Shown in pieces: positions 42,518-49,957 of a stretch of 64,000 nucleotides of DNA (its first letter is position 1; the number at the start of each line of letters is the position of its first letter). Both the position numbers and the translations under genes were made by a program. The notes beneath the pieces are model-generated. The model was not told where the DNA came from. It made no database searches and saw nothing but the letters and a program-made list of their open reading frames with translations. The DNA is from Tepidisphaeraceae bacterium (GTDB taxonomy: Bacteria > Planctomycetota > Phycisphaerae > Tepidisphaerales > Tepidisphaeraceae): NCBI GenBank assembly GCA_035998445.1, contig DASYHQ010000041.1:184162-248161 (forward strand). The letters run 5' to 3'.

Positions 42518-43483
42518 TCAGGCGCCGAACTTCTCGCGCCAGATGATGCCCGTCTTTTCCATCGTGCTGTTGGCGGCGGTGCGGCGCATGCGGTGCAGGG
42601 TGGGCATGCCGAGGGCGAACTCGTTCATCCACTCCTTCGCGAACTCGCCGCGTTCGGTTTCGGCGAAGATCTTGCGGATCTCGGCCTCGTTGATCACCCG
42701 CGGGCCACGCGTGCGCACGGCGTACTCACACGTTCGGCTGCTGCGACGGCTGATGTATTCCTCGATGCCCACCTCGTCCATCACGTCGATCACGCTGCGC
42801 AGACTGCGGATCGCCTTGGCGTAGGCGAAGCTGGCGGGGTAGCCGTTGTCGACCATGGTGTTGAAGCAAGCCCGCATAAGCGCGATCGCGCCGCCGTAGA
42901 GGATCTGTTCTTCGAAGTTGTCGCCTTCGGTCTCATGTTGAAACGACAGCTCGACCACGCCCGCGCGCGTGCTGCCGACCGCTTTGCTGATGGCGAAGGC
43001 GATCTCGCGCGCATCGCCGGTGGCGTCGTGGTCGACCCCCACGCAGCCGTAGACGCCCTCGCCCTTCAGGAACTTCTCGCGCACGAACTTGCCCGGCGCG
43101 TTTGGCACGAACAGCACGCAGTTCACGTCCCGCGGCGGCACGATCTGCCCGTACAACACGCTGAAGCCATGGCAGAAGCAAAGCGTCTGTCCGGCCCGCA
43201 GGTTCGGGGCGATGTCTTTCTTGTAAATGGGTGGCTGAACTGGGTCGGCCAGTTCGATCAGGATGATGTCGGCCTTGGCGACCGCCTCGCCGATGGGGTA
43301 GGCGTCGAAGCCGTCCTGCTTCGCTTCGGCCAGGCTCGATCCCGAGCCAATGATGACCTTGAAGCCACTCTCGCGCGTGTTGGCCGCCTGCGCCTTGCCC
43401 TGAATGCCGTAGCCCAGCACGGCGATCGTCTTGCCCTTCAGGACGTCCCAATTCACGTCTTCGTCGCGGTAGATTTTTTCCAT
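42518..43483 (-). CDS. Ketol-acid reductoisomerase-like oxidoreductase lacking key catalytic residues
   Basis: 321 aa with the KARI layout: Rossmann motif LGYGIQGKAQAANTRESG (23-40), HGFSVLYG, and the helical domain ETEGDNFEEQILYGG. Of the four carboxylate metal ligands, D188 and E192 (DNFEEQ) are kept, but the two glutamates of the AYFExxHE helix are replaced by Lys223 and Ser227 (AYAKAIRS). The catalytic Lys of APKGPG is Asn128 (VPNAPG). Normal branched-chain biosynthetic activity is therefore unlikely. It lies between allE and allC, so a role in handling ureidoglycolate or another purine-ring product is possible, but that is inference. Confidence 0.75.
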   Translation of the reverse strand: MEKIYRDEDVNWDVLKGKTIAVLGYGIQGKAQAANTRESGFKVIIGSGSSLAEAKQDGFDAYPIGEAVAKADIILIELADPVQPPIYKKDIAPNLRAGQTLCFCHGFSVLYGQIVPPRDVNCVLFVPNAPGKFVREKFLKGEGVYGCVGVDHDATGDAREIAFAISKAVGSTRAGVVELSFQHETEGDNFEEQILYGGAIALMRACFNTMVDNGYPASFAYAKAIRSLRSVIDVMDEVGIEEYISRRSSRTCEYAVRTRGPRVINEAEIRKIFAETERGEFAKEWMNEFALGMPTLHRMRRTAANSTMEKTGIIWREKFGA

Positions 43484-43518
43484 TGTGTATGTGCTTCTTA
43501 GAGTGCGGATGGTCGTCA

Positions 43519-43543
43519 TCTTTCGGAGTACGTCAGGATGACG
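43519..43543. repeat. Half element of the TTCGGAGTAC family
   Basis: TTTCGGAGTACGTCAGGATG, between the reductoisomerase-like gene and allE; related to 3601-3668 and 47264-47345. Confidence 0.55.
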
Positions 43544-43566
43544 AGCCGAGGCGTGCCTAGACTGAC

Positions 43567-44319
43567 CTACAGCGCAATTTCGCGATTTACGTTCTTATAG
43601 TAGATGTACTTCGATGGCGACGGGCCCGTGGCGTAGAAGCTTTGGGGGCAGAACGGGGCCATCCAGATGAAGTCGGTCTGCTCGACCTCCATCCATTCGC
43701 CATCGAGGTAGTACATGCCCTTGCCGGCCAGGAAGTAGAGGCCGTGCTCCATCACGTGCGTCTCGACGTACGGCAGGCCGTGGCCGGGGTCGAACGTGAA
43801 GATGTTCATCGCCAGGTCGTACTGCAGATCGTCGGGGATCAGCAGTTGCAGCCGGGCGTGCTCATTGCCGGCGAAGGGCTCGGGTTTGACGTCGCGCTCA
43901 TGGCCGACGATCGCTTTCGGCTGGCCCACGCCGACCGTGGCTTCGTACGTCTTGCGCAACAGCAGGAGGGAGGCTGGCCCGGAAGCTTTGATCTCGAACG
44001 CAGCCGTGTGGGGCACAAACGCGAACCCGCCCGCGGATAGGTTCGACTGCTGACCGTCGACGGTGATCGTGATGTCGCCGCTCAGCAGGTAGACGAACGC
44101 TTCCGTCCGCCCGTCGCTCGCCTGCTGCGTACCGCCACCGGCGGTCAGATCGATCTTATACTGCACGAAGCCCGCCCCCATCGCCGGCGACGTGAGGATG
44201 CGCACCTCCGCGCCGTTCCACAGCGGCAGGCGAGACGTTGGGTAGCCCTCGATCGGGAATAACGCATACCGGCGACGCAGGCGCGCGCGGCTGTGAACGA
44301 GTTGGTCTGGCGATCGCAT
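43567..44319 (-). CDS. allE: (S)-ureidoglycine aminohydrolase (bicupin)
   Basis: Converts ureidoglycine to S-ureidoglycolate with release of ammonia, after AllC. The 250-aa protein has two cupin domains (about 50-125 and 165-245). The second carries the Mn-site pattern FDPGHGLPYVETHVMEHGLYFLAG and ends YIYYKNVNREI. RSRARLRRRYALFPIEGYPTSRLP at the N-terminus is typical of YlbA/UGlyAH. Homology starts at the ATG 44319. It is the first of the contiguous purine-ring genes; ade lies further upstream beyond a repeat. Confidence 0.92.
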   Translation of the reverse strand: MRSPDQLVHSRARLRRRYALFPIEGYPTSRLPLWNGAEVRILTSPAMGAGFVQYKIDLTAGGGTQQASDGRTEAFVYLLSGDITITVDGQQSNLSAGGFAFVPHTAAFEIKASGPASLLLLRKTYEATVGVGQPKAIVGHERDVKPEPFAGNEHARLQLLIPDDLQYDLAMNIFTFDPGHGLPYVETHVMEHGLYFLAGKGMYYLDGEWMEVEQTDFIWMAPFCPQSFYATGPSPSKYIYYKNVNREIAL

Positions 44320-44408
44320 GTCAGTTACGGTTGGACGACCGGTTATACATGAAACCACCGCCACGGCAAAGGTGTGGGAAACGCGGCAGGGGGCATGGTT
44401 GCAAGTCG

Positions 44409-44658
44409 CTTCTATAGGACAGGCATTCCTGCCTGTCTCTCCCCCCGGAATTGAAAATCAAAATCCCAAGCCCCCATGCCAAACGATTGGCAAGCCCCAA
44501 ACCCCGACGAGGAGAAGCAATCTCTTTGTGCCCGCTGTGGCTCCCTCCATGAGAGGTAGAAGAGACACACGCAGGAATGCCTGTGCCACTGAAGAGAGCA
44601 TACGGGGGGAGAGAGGACGGGGGGGGAGAGACAGGCAGGAATGCCTGTCCTACAAAAG
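44409..44658. repeat. Composite nested element, short copy 3
   Basis: Outer arms TAGGACAGGCATTCCTGCC (44416) and its inverse (to about 44653) and a half of the second layer (AGGAATGCCTGTGCCAC at 44572) are present, but the 225-bp core of copies 1 and 2 is missing. It occupies most of the 44320-44670 gap; no gene seen. Confidence 0.75.
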
Positions 44659-44670
44659 AGCGCGAAGGGG

Positions 44671-46527
44671 TCAGGTGAACAGGTCGACGAAATCGAATTT
44701 TTCGACGTCCACCAGGCCCTGATCGGTCAGCTTCAACGTCGGAATGACTTCCAGCGCCATGAAGCTCATCGCCATGAACGGGTCGTGCATCGTCGAGCCC
44801 AATTTCGCCGCTGCGGTAAGCAAAGTGGCGTAGGAGTCGCGGACTTCGGTGATGGGGCGGTCGCTCATCAGGCCGGCGACGGGCAGCGCCAGCGATGCGG
44901 CGATTTGGCCGGCGTCGATGACGACCAGCCCGCCGTTCATGGTGATGACCGCGGCAATGGCGGCGTGCATCGAGGCGTCGTCGCAGCCAATCACCACGAG
45001 GTTGTGATGGTCGTGCGCCACCGTGCCGGCGATAGCGCCGTGGGTCAGGCCGAAGCCGTGGATGAAGCCAAGACCCACGTTGCCGGTGCCGCGGTGGCGT
45101 TCGATCACGGCCATCTTCAGGATGTCGCGGGACGGGTCGGCAACGGCGTGTCCGTTCACGATTGTCGTCGGTTCGATTCGCTCGGTGGTGACGAGTTGGT
45201 TTGGCAAACTGCCGATCACGCGGATGTGGGTCCGCCCTTGGGGCAGCGCGATCGATAGGTCGATCGGCTGGGCAATGCGCAGTCGAGAGGGGAGAGGTTG
45301 TAACGTCTCGCCATCCTCAGCCGCGATGGATGGCCGCTCACTCAGATTGTCATCCCGATGGGAGGCTTGCCGACCTGACCCATCTCGGACTGGGGAAGTT
45401 GCTTGGCCCTTCGAGATCCCTCCCGTCGCCTTAGGCTCCGCTCGGGATGACAACCGAGGGTGAGGGGGCGTCGGGGTGAACGCCGTCACATCTCGCCCGC
45501 CGCTGAACACCTGCTTGGCCCGCGGCGATTGAAGGTCATCGAAGATGAACAGATCCGCCAGCCTTCCAGGCGCAATCCCGCCGCGGTCGGGCAGCGCGAA
45601 GCACTCGGCGGTGTTCAGCGTCGCCATGCGGATCGCGTCGATCGGGTCGATGCCGAAGCGAATGGCCCGGCGGACCATGTCGTCGATGCCGCCGGGGCCC
45701 AGCAGGTCGGCGGGGGTGCGGTCGTCGGTGCAGAAGCAGATTCGGCGGTCATTGGCGAGCGTCACCACCGCCAGCAGCGCGTCGAGGTTCTGCGCATTCG
45801 TCGCCTCGCGAATCAGCAGGTATTGCCCGCGCGACAGGCGCTGGCGGGCCTCGTCGGGCGTCACGCACTCGTGATCGGTGCCAATGCCAGCGGCGACGTA
45901 GGCATTGAGCGCATGGCCGCCCACGCCGGGGGCGTGACCATCAATCGGACGGCCGTGGAAGGCGTCGATCTTCGCCCGCACGTCCGGCGCGTCCGCGATC
46001 ACGCCGGGGAAGTTCATCACCTCGGCCAAGCCGTGGACGACACCGTCGCGCAGCAGGGCGGCCAAATCGTTGGCCGACAAACTCGCGCCACTGGTCGCCA
46101 TGGGCGTCGCGGGCACGCAGCTGGGAGCCATCTGCACGACGCGCAGCGGCAGGCCGCGCGCGGCGTCGGCCATGTATCGCACTCCCGCGGGGCCGGCGAC
46201 ATTGGCGATCTCGTGCGAATCGGCGATCACCGTCGTCACGCCCCGCGGCACCACCGCGGCCGCAAAATTGGGGGGCGTGCAGAGGCTGCTCTCGATGTGG
46301 ACGTGCGCGTCGATCAAGCCCGGCGCCACGTACGCGCCGTTCAGGTCGATCGTCTGATGGGCTGTGTAACCCGGCCCGATGCCGGCGATGCGGTCGTCGG
46401 CGATGGCGATGTCGGTTTGTTCGATGTCACCCGTGAAGACGTTCACAAGCCGGCCGTTGGCCAGCAGCAGGTCGGCGGGCACGTCGCCGCGTGCGACGGC
46501 GAGCAGGTGGGCAGTGGAATTGGCCAT
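44671..46527 (-). CDS. ade: Adenine deaminase (Ade type) with in-frame repeat insertion
   Basis: Deaminates adenine to hypoxanthine. The 618-aa protein has the amidohydrolase signatures PGLIDAHVHIESS, DSHEIANVAG, EVMNFPGV, CTDDRTPADLL and the C-terminal HDHHNLVVIGCDDASM typical of COG1001 adenine deaminases. It is longer than most relatives because about 35 residues near position 360-395 (SSRAEPKATGG to RQASHRDDN) are translated from a GTCATCCCGATGGGAG-family repeat at 45349-45451. The reading frame is kept. The insertion lies in the linker between the catalytic barrel and the C-terminal domain, so activity may survive. Confidence 0.92.
   Translation of the reverse strand: MANSTAHLLAVARGDVPADLLLANGRLVNVFTGDIEQTDIAIADDRIAGIGPGYTAHQTIDLNGAYVAPGLIDAHVHIESSLCTPPNFAAAVVPRGVTTVIADSHEIANVAGPAGVRYMADAARGLPLRVVQMAPSCVPATPMATSGASLSANDLAALLRDGVVHGLAEVMNFPGVIADAPDVRAKIDAFHGRPIDGHAPGVGGHALNAYVAAGIGTDHECVTPDEARQRLSRGQYLLIREATNAQNLDALLAVVTLANDRRICFCTDDRTPADLLGPGGIDDMVRRAIRFGIDPIDAIRMATLNTAECFALPDRGGIAPGRLADLFIFDDLQSPRAKQVFSGGRDVTAFTPTPPHPRLSSRAEPKATGGISKGQATSPVRDGSGRQASHRDDNLSERPSIAAEDGETLQPLPSRLRIAQPIDLSIALPQGRTHIRVIGSLPNQLVTTERIEPTTIVNGHAVADPSRDILKMAVIERHRGTGNVGLGFIHGFGLTHGAIAGTVAHDHHNLVVIGCDDASMHAAIAAVITMNGGLVVIDAGQIAASLALPVAGLMSDRPITEVRDSYATLLTAAAKLGSTMHDPFMAMSFMALEVIPTLKLTDQGLVDVEKFDFVDLFT
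45349..45451. repeat. GTCATCCCGATGGGAG-family element inserted within ade
   Basis: GTCATCCCGATGGGAGGCTT at 45349 and the inverse CTCCGCTCGGGATGAC ending at 45451. It matches the intergenic copies at 11335, 48226 and 57983 and is wholly inside the ade coding sequence. Confidence 0.85.
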
Positions 46528-46619
46528 TCTGATCTAGCGGGCGTTGGTGTGGCGGATTGTAATCGCGACCCCGCGACGGTGAAACCGCGGGAAGACGTGG
46601 AGCGCAAAGATTCGCACTT

Positions 46620-46759
46620 CACGTGGCATGGGCGTCTCGCCCATGCTTGCGGATTGGGACAGGAAATACGATTTGTTTGTTACCGCGCCGACCAAGCCGC
46701 TGAAGCAAAATAGGTATTCCGGCCTCATGACAGGCATGGGCGAGACGCCCATGCCACGG
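46620..46759. repeat. REP-like double-hairpin element, copy G
   Basis: CACGTGGCATGGGCGTCTCG at 46620 and the inverse ending CCATGCCACGG at 46759, upstream of ade. Nothing else is seen in 46528-46782. Confidence 0.85.
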
Positions 46760-46782
46760 TAGGAGGCGACAGCACGTCGGCC

Positions 46783-47145
46783 TTAACCCAGCTTCCACGC
46801 CCCCGGCTTCGGCTCGACCCTCGTTTCGCCGCTCTTGGTTTTCACTTTGCCTTTCACGGTGCCGCTGGCGTCGATGTACAGGCGGCCGCCGCGGTTGATG
46901 GCGTCGCCCATGACCATGCCGCTGTGGATGACCTTGGACTTGTCGTGAACGACCAGGTCGCCACTGATGCTGCCGTAGACGTGCACACGGCCACCCGATT
47001 CGACCGTCAGCGTGCCGTAGATCGCGCCGCGCACCCACATCTTGCCACCGTCGGCCACGCGCACGTCACCCCCGATGGTGCCCCACAGCGTGTACGGCTC
47101 GGCAATCGTGATGTCGCCGGCAATTTGTCCCCGTTCTTCGCGCAT
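46783..47145 (-). CDS. Bactofilin-like polymer-forming protein
   Basis: 120 aa. Residues 8-95 form repeating short beta strands with regularly spaced Gly and Val (GQIAGDITIAEPYTLWGTIG, GAIYGTLTVESGG, GSISGDLVVHDKS), the pattern of the bactofilin beta-helix, followed by a basic tail. Bactofilins form cytoskeletal filaments tied to the cell envelope. This one is short and lacks the usual hydrophobic N-terminal tail, so a polymer-forming role is probable but not certain. No operon partner. Confidence 0.65.
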   Translation of the reverse strand: MREERGQIAGDITIAEPYTLWGTIGGDVRVADGGKMWVRGAIYGTLTVESGGRVHVYGSISGDLVVHDKSKVIHSGMVMGDAINRGGRLYIDASGTVKGKVKTKSGETRVEPKPGAWKLG

Positions 47146-47169
47146 AGATGTCTTAAGATATCAGTTTTT

Positions 47170-47417
47170 CAACGCAGAGGCGCGGAGGCGGCCCAGAGCG
47201 ACGCGTAAGAAGGCTCATCCATTGTGTCACGCTGGGGCGTTTAGCGCGATCCCACTGCCAATCGTCATCCTGCGATACTCCGAAGGATCTCTCTTGTCCC
47301 GCATTCGAATAGGGGAGAGATGCTTCGGGGTACTTCAGGATGACGAATCTGCCGTGATGGAATCGCCTCCTCTTGGCTCTGCGTCACTCTGTGAAACCCC
47401 TCTGCGCCTCCGCGTTG
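47170..47417. repeat. Nested repeat: CAACGCAGAGGCGCGGAG arms around a TTCGG-family palindrome
   Basis: Outer arms CAACGCAGAGGCGCGGAGG (47170) and CCTCTGCGCCTCCGCGTTG (47399) enclose the palindrome 47264-47345 (GTCATCCTGCGATACTCCGA to CAGGATGAC). It fills the 47146-47432 gap. Confidence 0.8.
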
Positions 47418-47432
47418 ATTCAGTTCAAATCC

Positions 47433-48107
47433 CTAAACGGCCCGCGGATGAACGTCGCGATCGGGTTCGTTCTCGCCCAAGGCTTGCTTCAGCGCCCGCC
47501 CACTGTTGAGTTGCGTGATGAGCAGGACAATGATCGCCAGCGCCGGGAAGCCGACGAAGCGGGCCCACCGCAGGGCGGCGACCTTCGTATCGGCCGTGTC
47601 GAAGTTGGCGCCCAGTTGGGGGTGGCTGAGCTCCGTCCACGTGTAGAGCACGCCGGGGATGCGGAAGTCCTTGTCCTGCTCTTGGCCAGCGGGCAGCAGG
47701 GTCGGGTTGACGTAGATCGCCTGCCACGGGAAGAGCAGTACGATCAGGATCACGCACCAGATGTACGCCGACGTGATGCGCCCCACGCCGATCAACCGGC
47801 CGACCAGCATGATCGTCGCGATCAACAGCAGCACGAACGACAGGATGATCGACCCCGTCAGCCCCAGGAACGTCCCGATGACCGTCAAATACTGAAGCAG
47901 CAGCGTCAGCGTGGGGTTAGCCGTCGCTCCGGGCGCAACGGTGGTGGGGATGACATCGTAGCGGGCCAGGAAGAAGAGCGTCAGCTCCAGCAGCAGCGCA
48001 ATCAGGATGACGAAGAACAGCACGGTTTTAAACCGCCGGGCGGTCAACAGGGCGTCAGCGTAATCGGCGGCGGTGGCGACGGCGGCGTCCAGGGCGTTGG
48101 TGGGCAT
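47433..48107 (-). CDS. Hypothetical multi-pass membrane protein
   Basis: 224 aa with four or five hydrophobic segments: about 27-47 (TVLFFVILIALLLELTLFFL), 68-88, 92-112, 118-135 and 185-203. Short Ala-rich N-terminus; no recognisable domain. The segment GVGRITSAYIWCVILIVLLF and the periplasmic-looking loop TLLPAGQEQDKDFRIPGVLYTW are not familiar. It stands alone between repeat-filled gaps, so context does not help. Confidence 0.65.
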   Translation of the reverse strand: MPTNALDAAVATAADYADALLTARRFKTVLFFVILIALLLELTLFFLARYDVIPTTVAPGATANPTLTLLLQYLTVIGTFLGLTGSIILSFVLLLIATIMLVGRLIGVGRITSAYIWCVILIVLLFPWQAIYVNPTLLPAGQEQDKDFRIPGVLYTWTELSHPQLGANFDTADTKVAALRWARFVGFPALAIIVLLITQLNSGRALKQALGENEPDRDVHPRAV

Positions 48108-48225
48108 CGGGTCCTCTTTTCAAGTAATGGTCTGAGAGATCATTACAGCAAGAGGGGCCTGGCGGCAATGCAGAAGTGGGTGGGGCGAAGGTGGAAGGCT
48201 GAAGGCGGAGGATAGAGGGGCGACT

Positions 48226-48384
48226 GTCATCCCGAGCGGAGCCGAAAGGCCAACGGACAAAACCGTCGCGCTATGCCCAACCTGTCATCCCGACCCTAGC
48301 GGTAGCGACCCGAGGGATCTCCCACGGCCCGCACCGTCCCTCGGTCGAGATCCTCAGGTCGCCTTAGGCTCCATTCGGGATGAC
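48226..48384. repeat. GTCATCCCGATGGGAG-family element, two overlapping copies
   Basis: GTCATCCCGAGCGGAGCC at 48226, a second internal GTCATCCCGACCC at 48282, and an inverse ending TTCGGGATGAC at 48384. The 48108-48483 gap otherwise holds nothing recognisable. Confidence 0.75.
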
Positions 48385-48483
48385 ACCATGCGGCGTACGA
48401 CCATTGTTGCCTATTCCGCATTCGGAATTCCGCACTGCCCACGCCCCTTCCCCGTTTCCCTTTCCCCCTTTACCCTTCCTGTC

Positions 48484-49593
48484 ATGCTCGATCCCACCCT
48501 TTCCCGTGCGCGGCAGCAGCGGTTGATGAACGTGATGATGGAACGGCGGTTGGACGCGGTGGTGGTCGGGTTGCCGCACCACGTCTACTACTTCTCGTCG
48601 CACCTTACCGATTGGAAGCACGCGTCGGCGTTCGTGCTGATGAGCGACGGGCGGGCGGTGCTGGTGTCGGCCAACAAGCCCAACGAGAAGGCGGCCGCCG
48701 ACGAGCCGTTGAGCTTTGAGGCCAACTGGCACAGCACGTTGCGGCAGGAGCAGCCCGCGACCGTCGCCGCGGTCGTCATGCGGCGCCTGGAAGAGGCGGG
48801 GCGGCGGTACCTGAAGGTGGGCATCGATTCGTCGGCCGTCACCTCGCAGTTTGCGCTGCAGCACACGTCGGGCACCATCGAGTCGATCGACGCCCACCTC
48901 TGGCAGATGCGCCGAAAAAAGGACGCCGACGAACTGCAACTGCTGCGCACCGCCATCACCGCCACCGAGGCCATGTACGCGACGGCCAGGTCCATCATCG
49001 AGCCGGGCCTGCCGGAACTGGACCTGTTCAACGCGCTGCACGCGGCTGCGGTCAAATTGACCGGTGAACCACTGGGTGGCATGCTCGGCAACGACTACGC
49101 CTGTGGCGTGGGCGGGGGGCCGGCGCGTAAAGATCATGTTGCGCAGGCGGGGCAGTTATGGGTGCTGGATTTAGGGCCGAACTATCGCGGGTACTTCGCC
49201 GACAACAGCCGGGTGTTCGCCGTCGATCGCAAGCCGACCGACGTGCAGCTAAAGGCCCACGCCGCGGTCGTGGGGGCGCTGGCGATCGTGGAACGCATGG
49301 CCAAGCCCGGCGCCAAGGGCCGCGAGATTTACACCGCCGTCGACGACCACATGAAGTCGGCGGGATATTCCGGGATGACGCATCACCTCGGGCACGGCAT
49401 TGGCCTGCAACCGCACGAGTACCCGCATTTGAACCCCAAGTGGGACGACACGCTGCTGGAAGGCGAGGTCTTCACGGCCGAGCCCGGCTTGTACGGTGGC
49501 GGGATCAACGGTGGAATTCGCATCGAGAACGATTACCTCGTGACGAGCGACGGCGTGCAGAACCTGCTGAATTTTTCAACGGATTTAGTCTGA
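48484..49593 (+). CDS. M24-family metallopeptidase (Xaa-Pro aminopeptidase-like)
   Basis: A cytoplasmic dimetal peptidase likely removing N-terminal residues before Pro. 369 aa: an N-terminal creatinase-type domain (1-125), then the pita-bread domain with WVLDLGPNYRGYFADNSRVF (metal Asp residues), THHLGHGIGLQPHEYP (metal His), GEVFTAEPGLY (metal Glu) and GGIRIENDYLVT (metal Glu). All five metal ligands of the family can be identified. The start at MLDPTLSRARQQR is preferred; earlier codons translate low-complexity DNA next to a repeat. Confidence 0.9.
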   Translation: MLDPTLSRARQQRLMNVMMERRLDAVVVGLPHHVYYFSSHLTDWKHASAFVLMSDGRAVLVSANKPNEKAAADEPLSFEANWHSTLRQEQPATVAAVVMRRLEEAGRRYLKVGIDSSAVTSQFALQHTSGTIESIDAHLWQMRRKKDADELQLLRTAITATEAMYATARSIIEPGLPELDLFNALHAAAVKLTGEPLGGMLGNDYACGVGGGPARKDHVAQAGQLWVLDLGPNYRGYFADNSRVFAVDRKPTDVQLKAHAAVVGALAIVERMAKPGAKGREIYTAVDDHMKSAGYSGMTHHLGHGIGLQPHEYPHLNPKWDDTLLEGEVFTAEPGLYGGGINGGIRIENDYLVTSDGVQNLLNFSTDLV

Positions 49594-49615
49594 CGGACGG
49601 CGTCCCAACGCCGCC

Positions 49616-49621
49616 TAGAAT
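49616..49621 (+). promoter_or_regulatory. -10-like hexamer TAGAAT before the small membrane protein gene
   Basis: TAGAAT ends seven nucleotides before the ATG at 49629. An earlier ATG at 49620 overlaps the hexamer, which argues for the later start. Confidence 0.35.
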
Positions 49622-49628
49622 GGCTGTC

Positions 49629-49907
49629 ATGCGCGATCAATCCCCTCATTCCGCAAACGGTACGTCCCACAAGGCCACCGACGTCTCCCCACCGATGGAG
49701 ATGCTGGAGATCGACACCGCCCAATCGAAACGCTGGCGCGGGCTGGCGATCTGGGTGATCCTCGTGGTGTTCGTGGGGACGCTGCTGGGGACGCTCTTCA
49801 TGCGGTTTACGGGGTCGATGCGCTTGGCGATCCTGCTCGTTGCGTTCATGATGACGTACATGGGCGTCATGGGCTGGCTCGCCAGCCGCAAGGGACGTGC
49901 CGATTGA
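49629..49907 (+). CDS. Hypothetical small membrane protein
   Basis: 92 aa: a polar N-terminus of about 40 residues and two hydrophobic helices (GLAIWVILVVFVGTLLGTLF and LAILLVAFMMTYMGVMGWLA), ending ASRKGRAD. No family recognised. A start three codons upstream is possible. It overlaps or abuts the AAA ATPase gene, so the two may be cotranscribed and the protein might be a membrane partner of the ATPase; this is inference from position only. Confidence 0.6.
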   Translation: MRDQSPHSANGTSHKATDVSPPMEMLEIDTAQSKRWRGLAIWVILVVFVGTLLGTLFMRFTGSMRLAILLVAFMMTYMGVMGWLASRKGRAD

Positions 49908-49957
49908 ACGAGCGCGGGCGTACGCTGGCCGCGCGGGAACATCCTGGCGGAACACGT

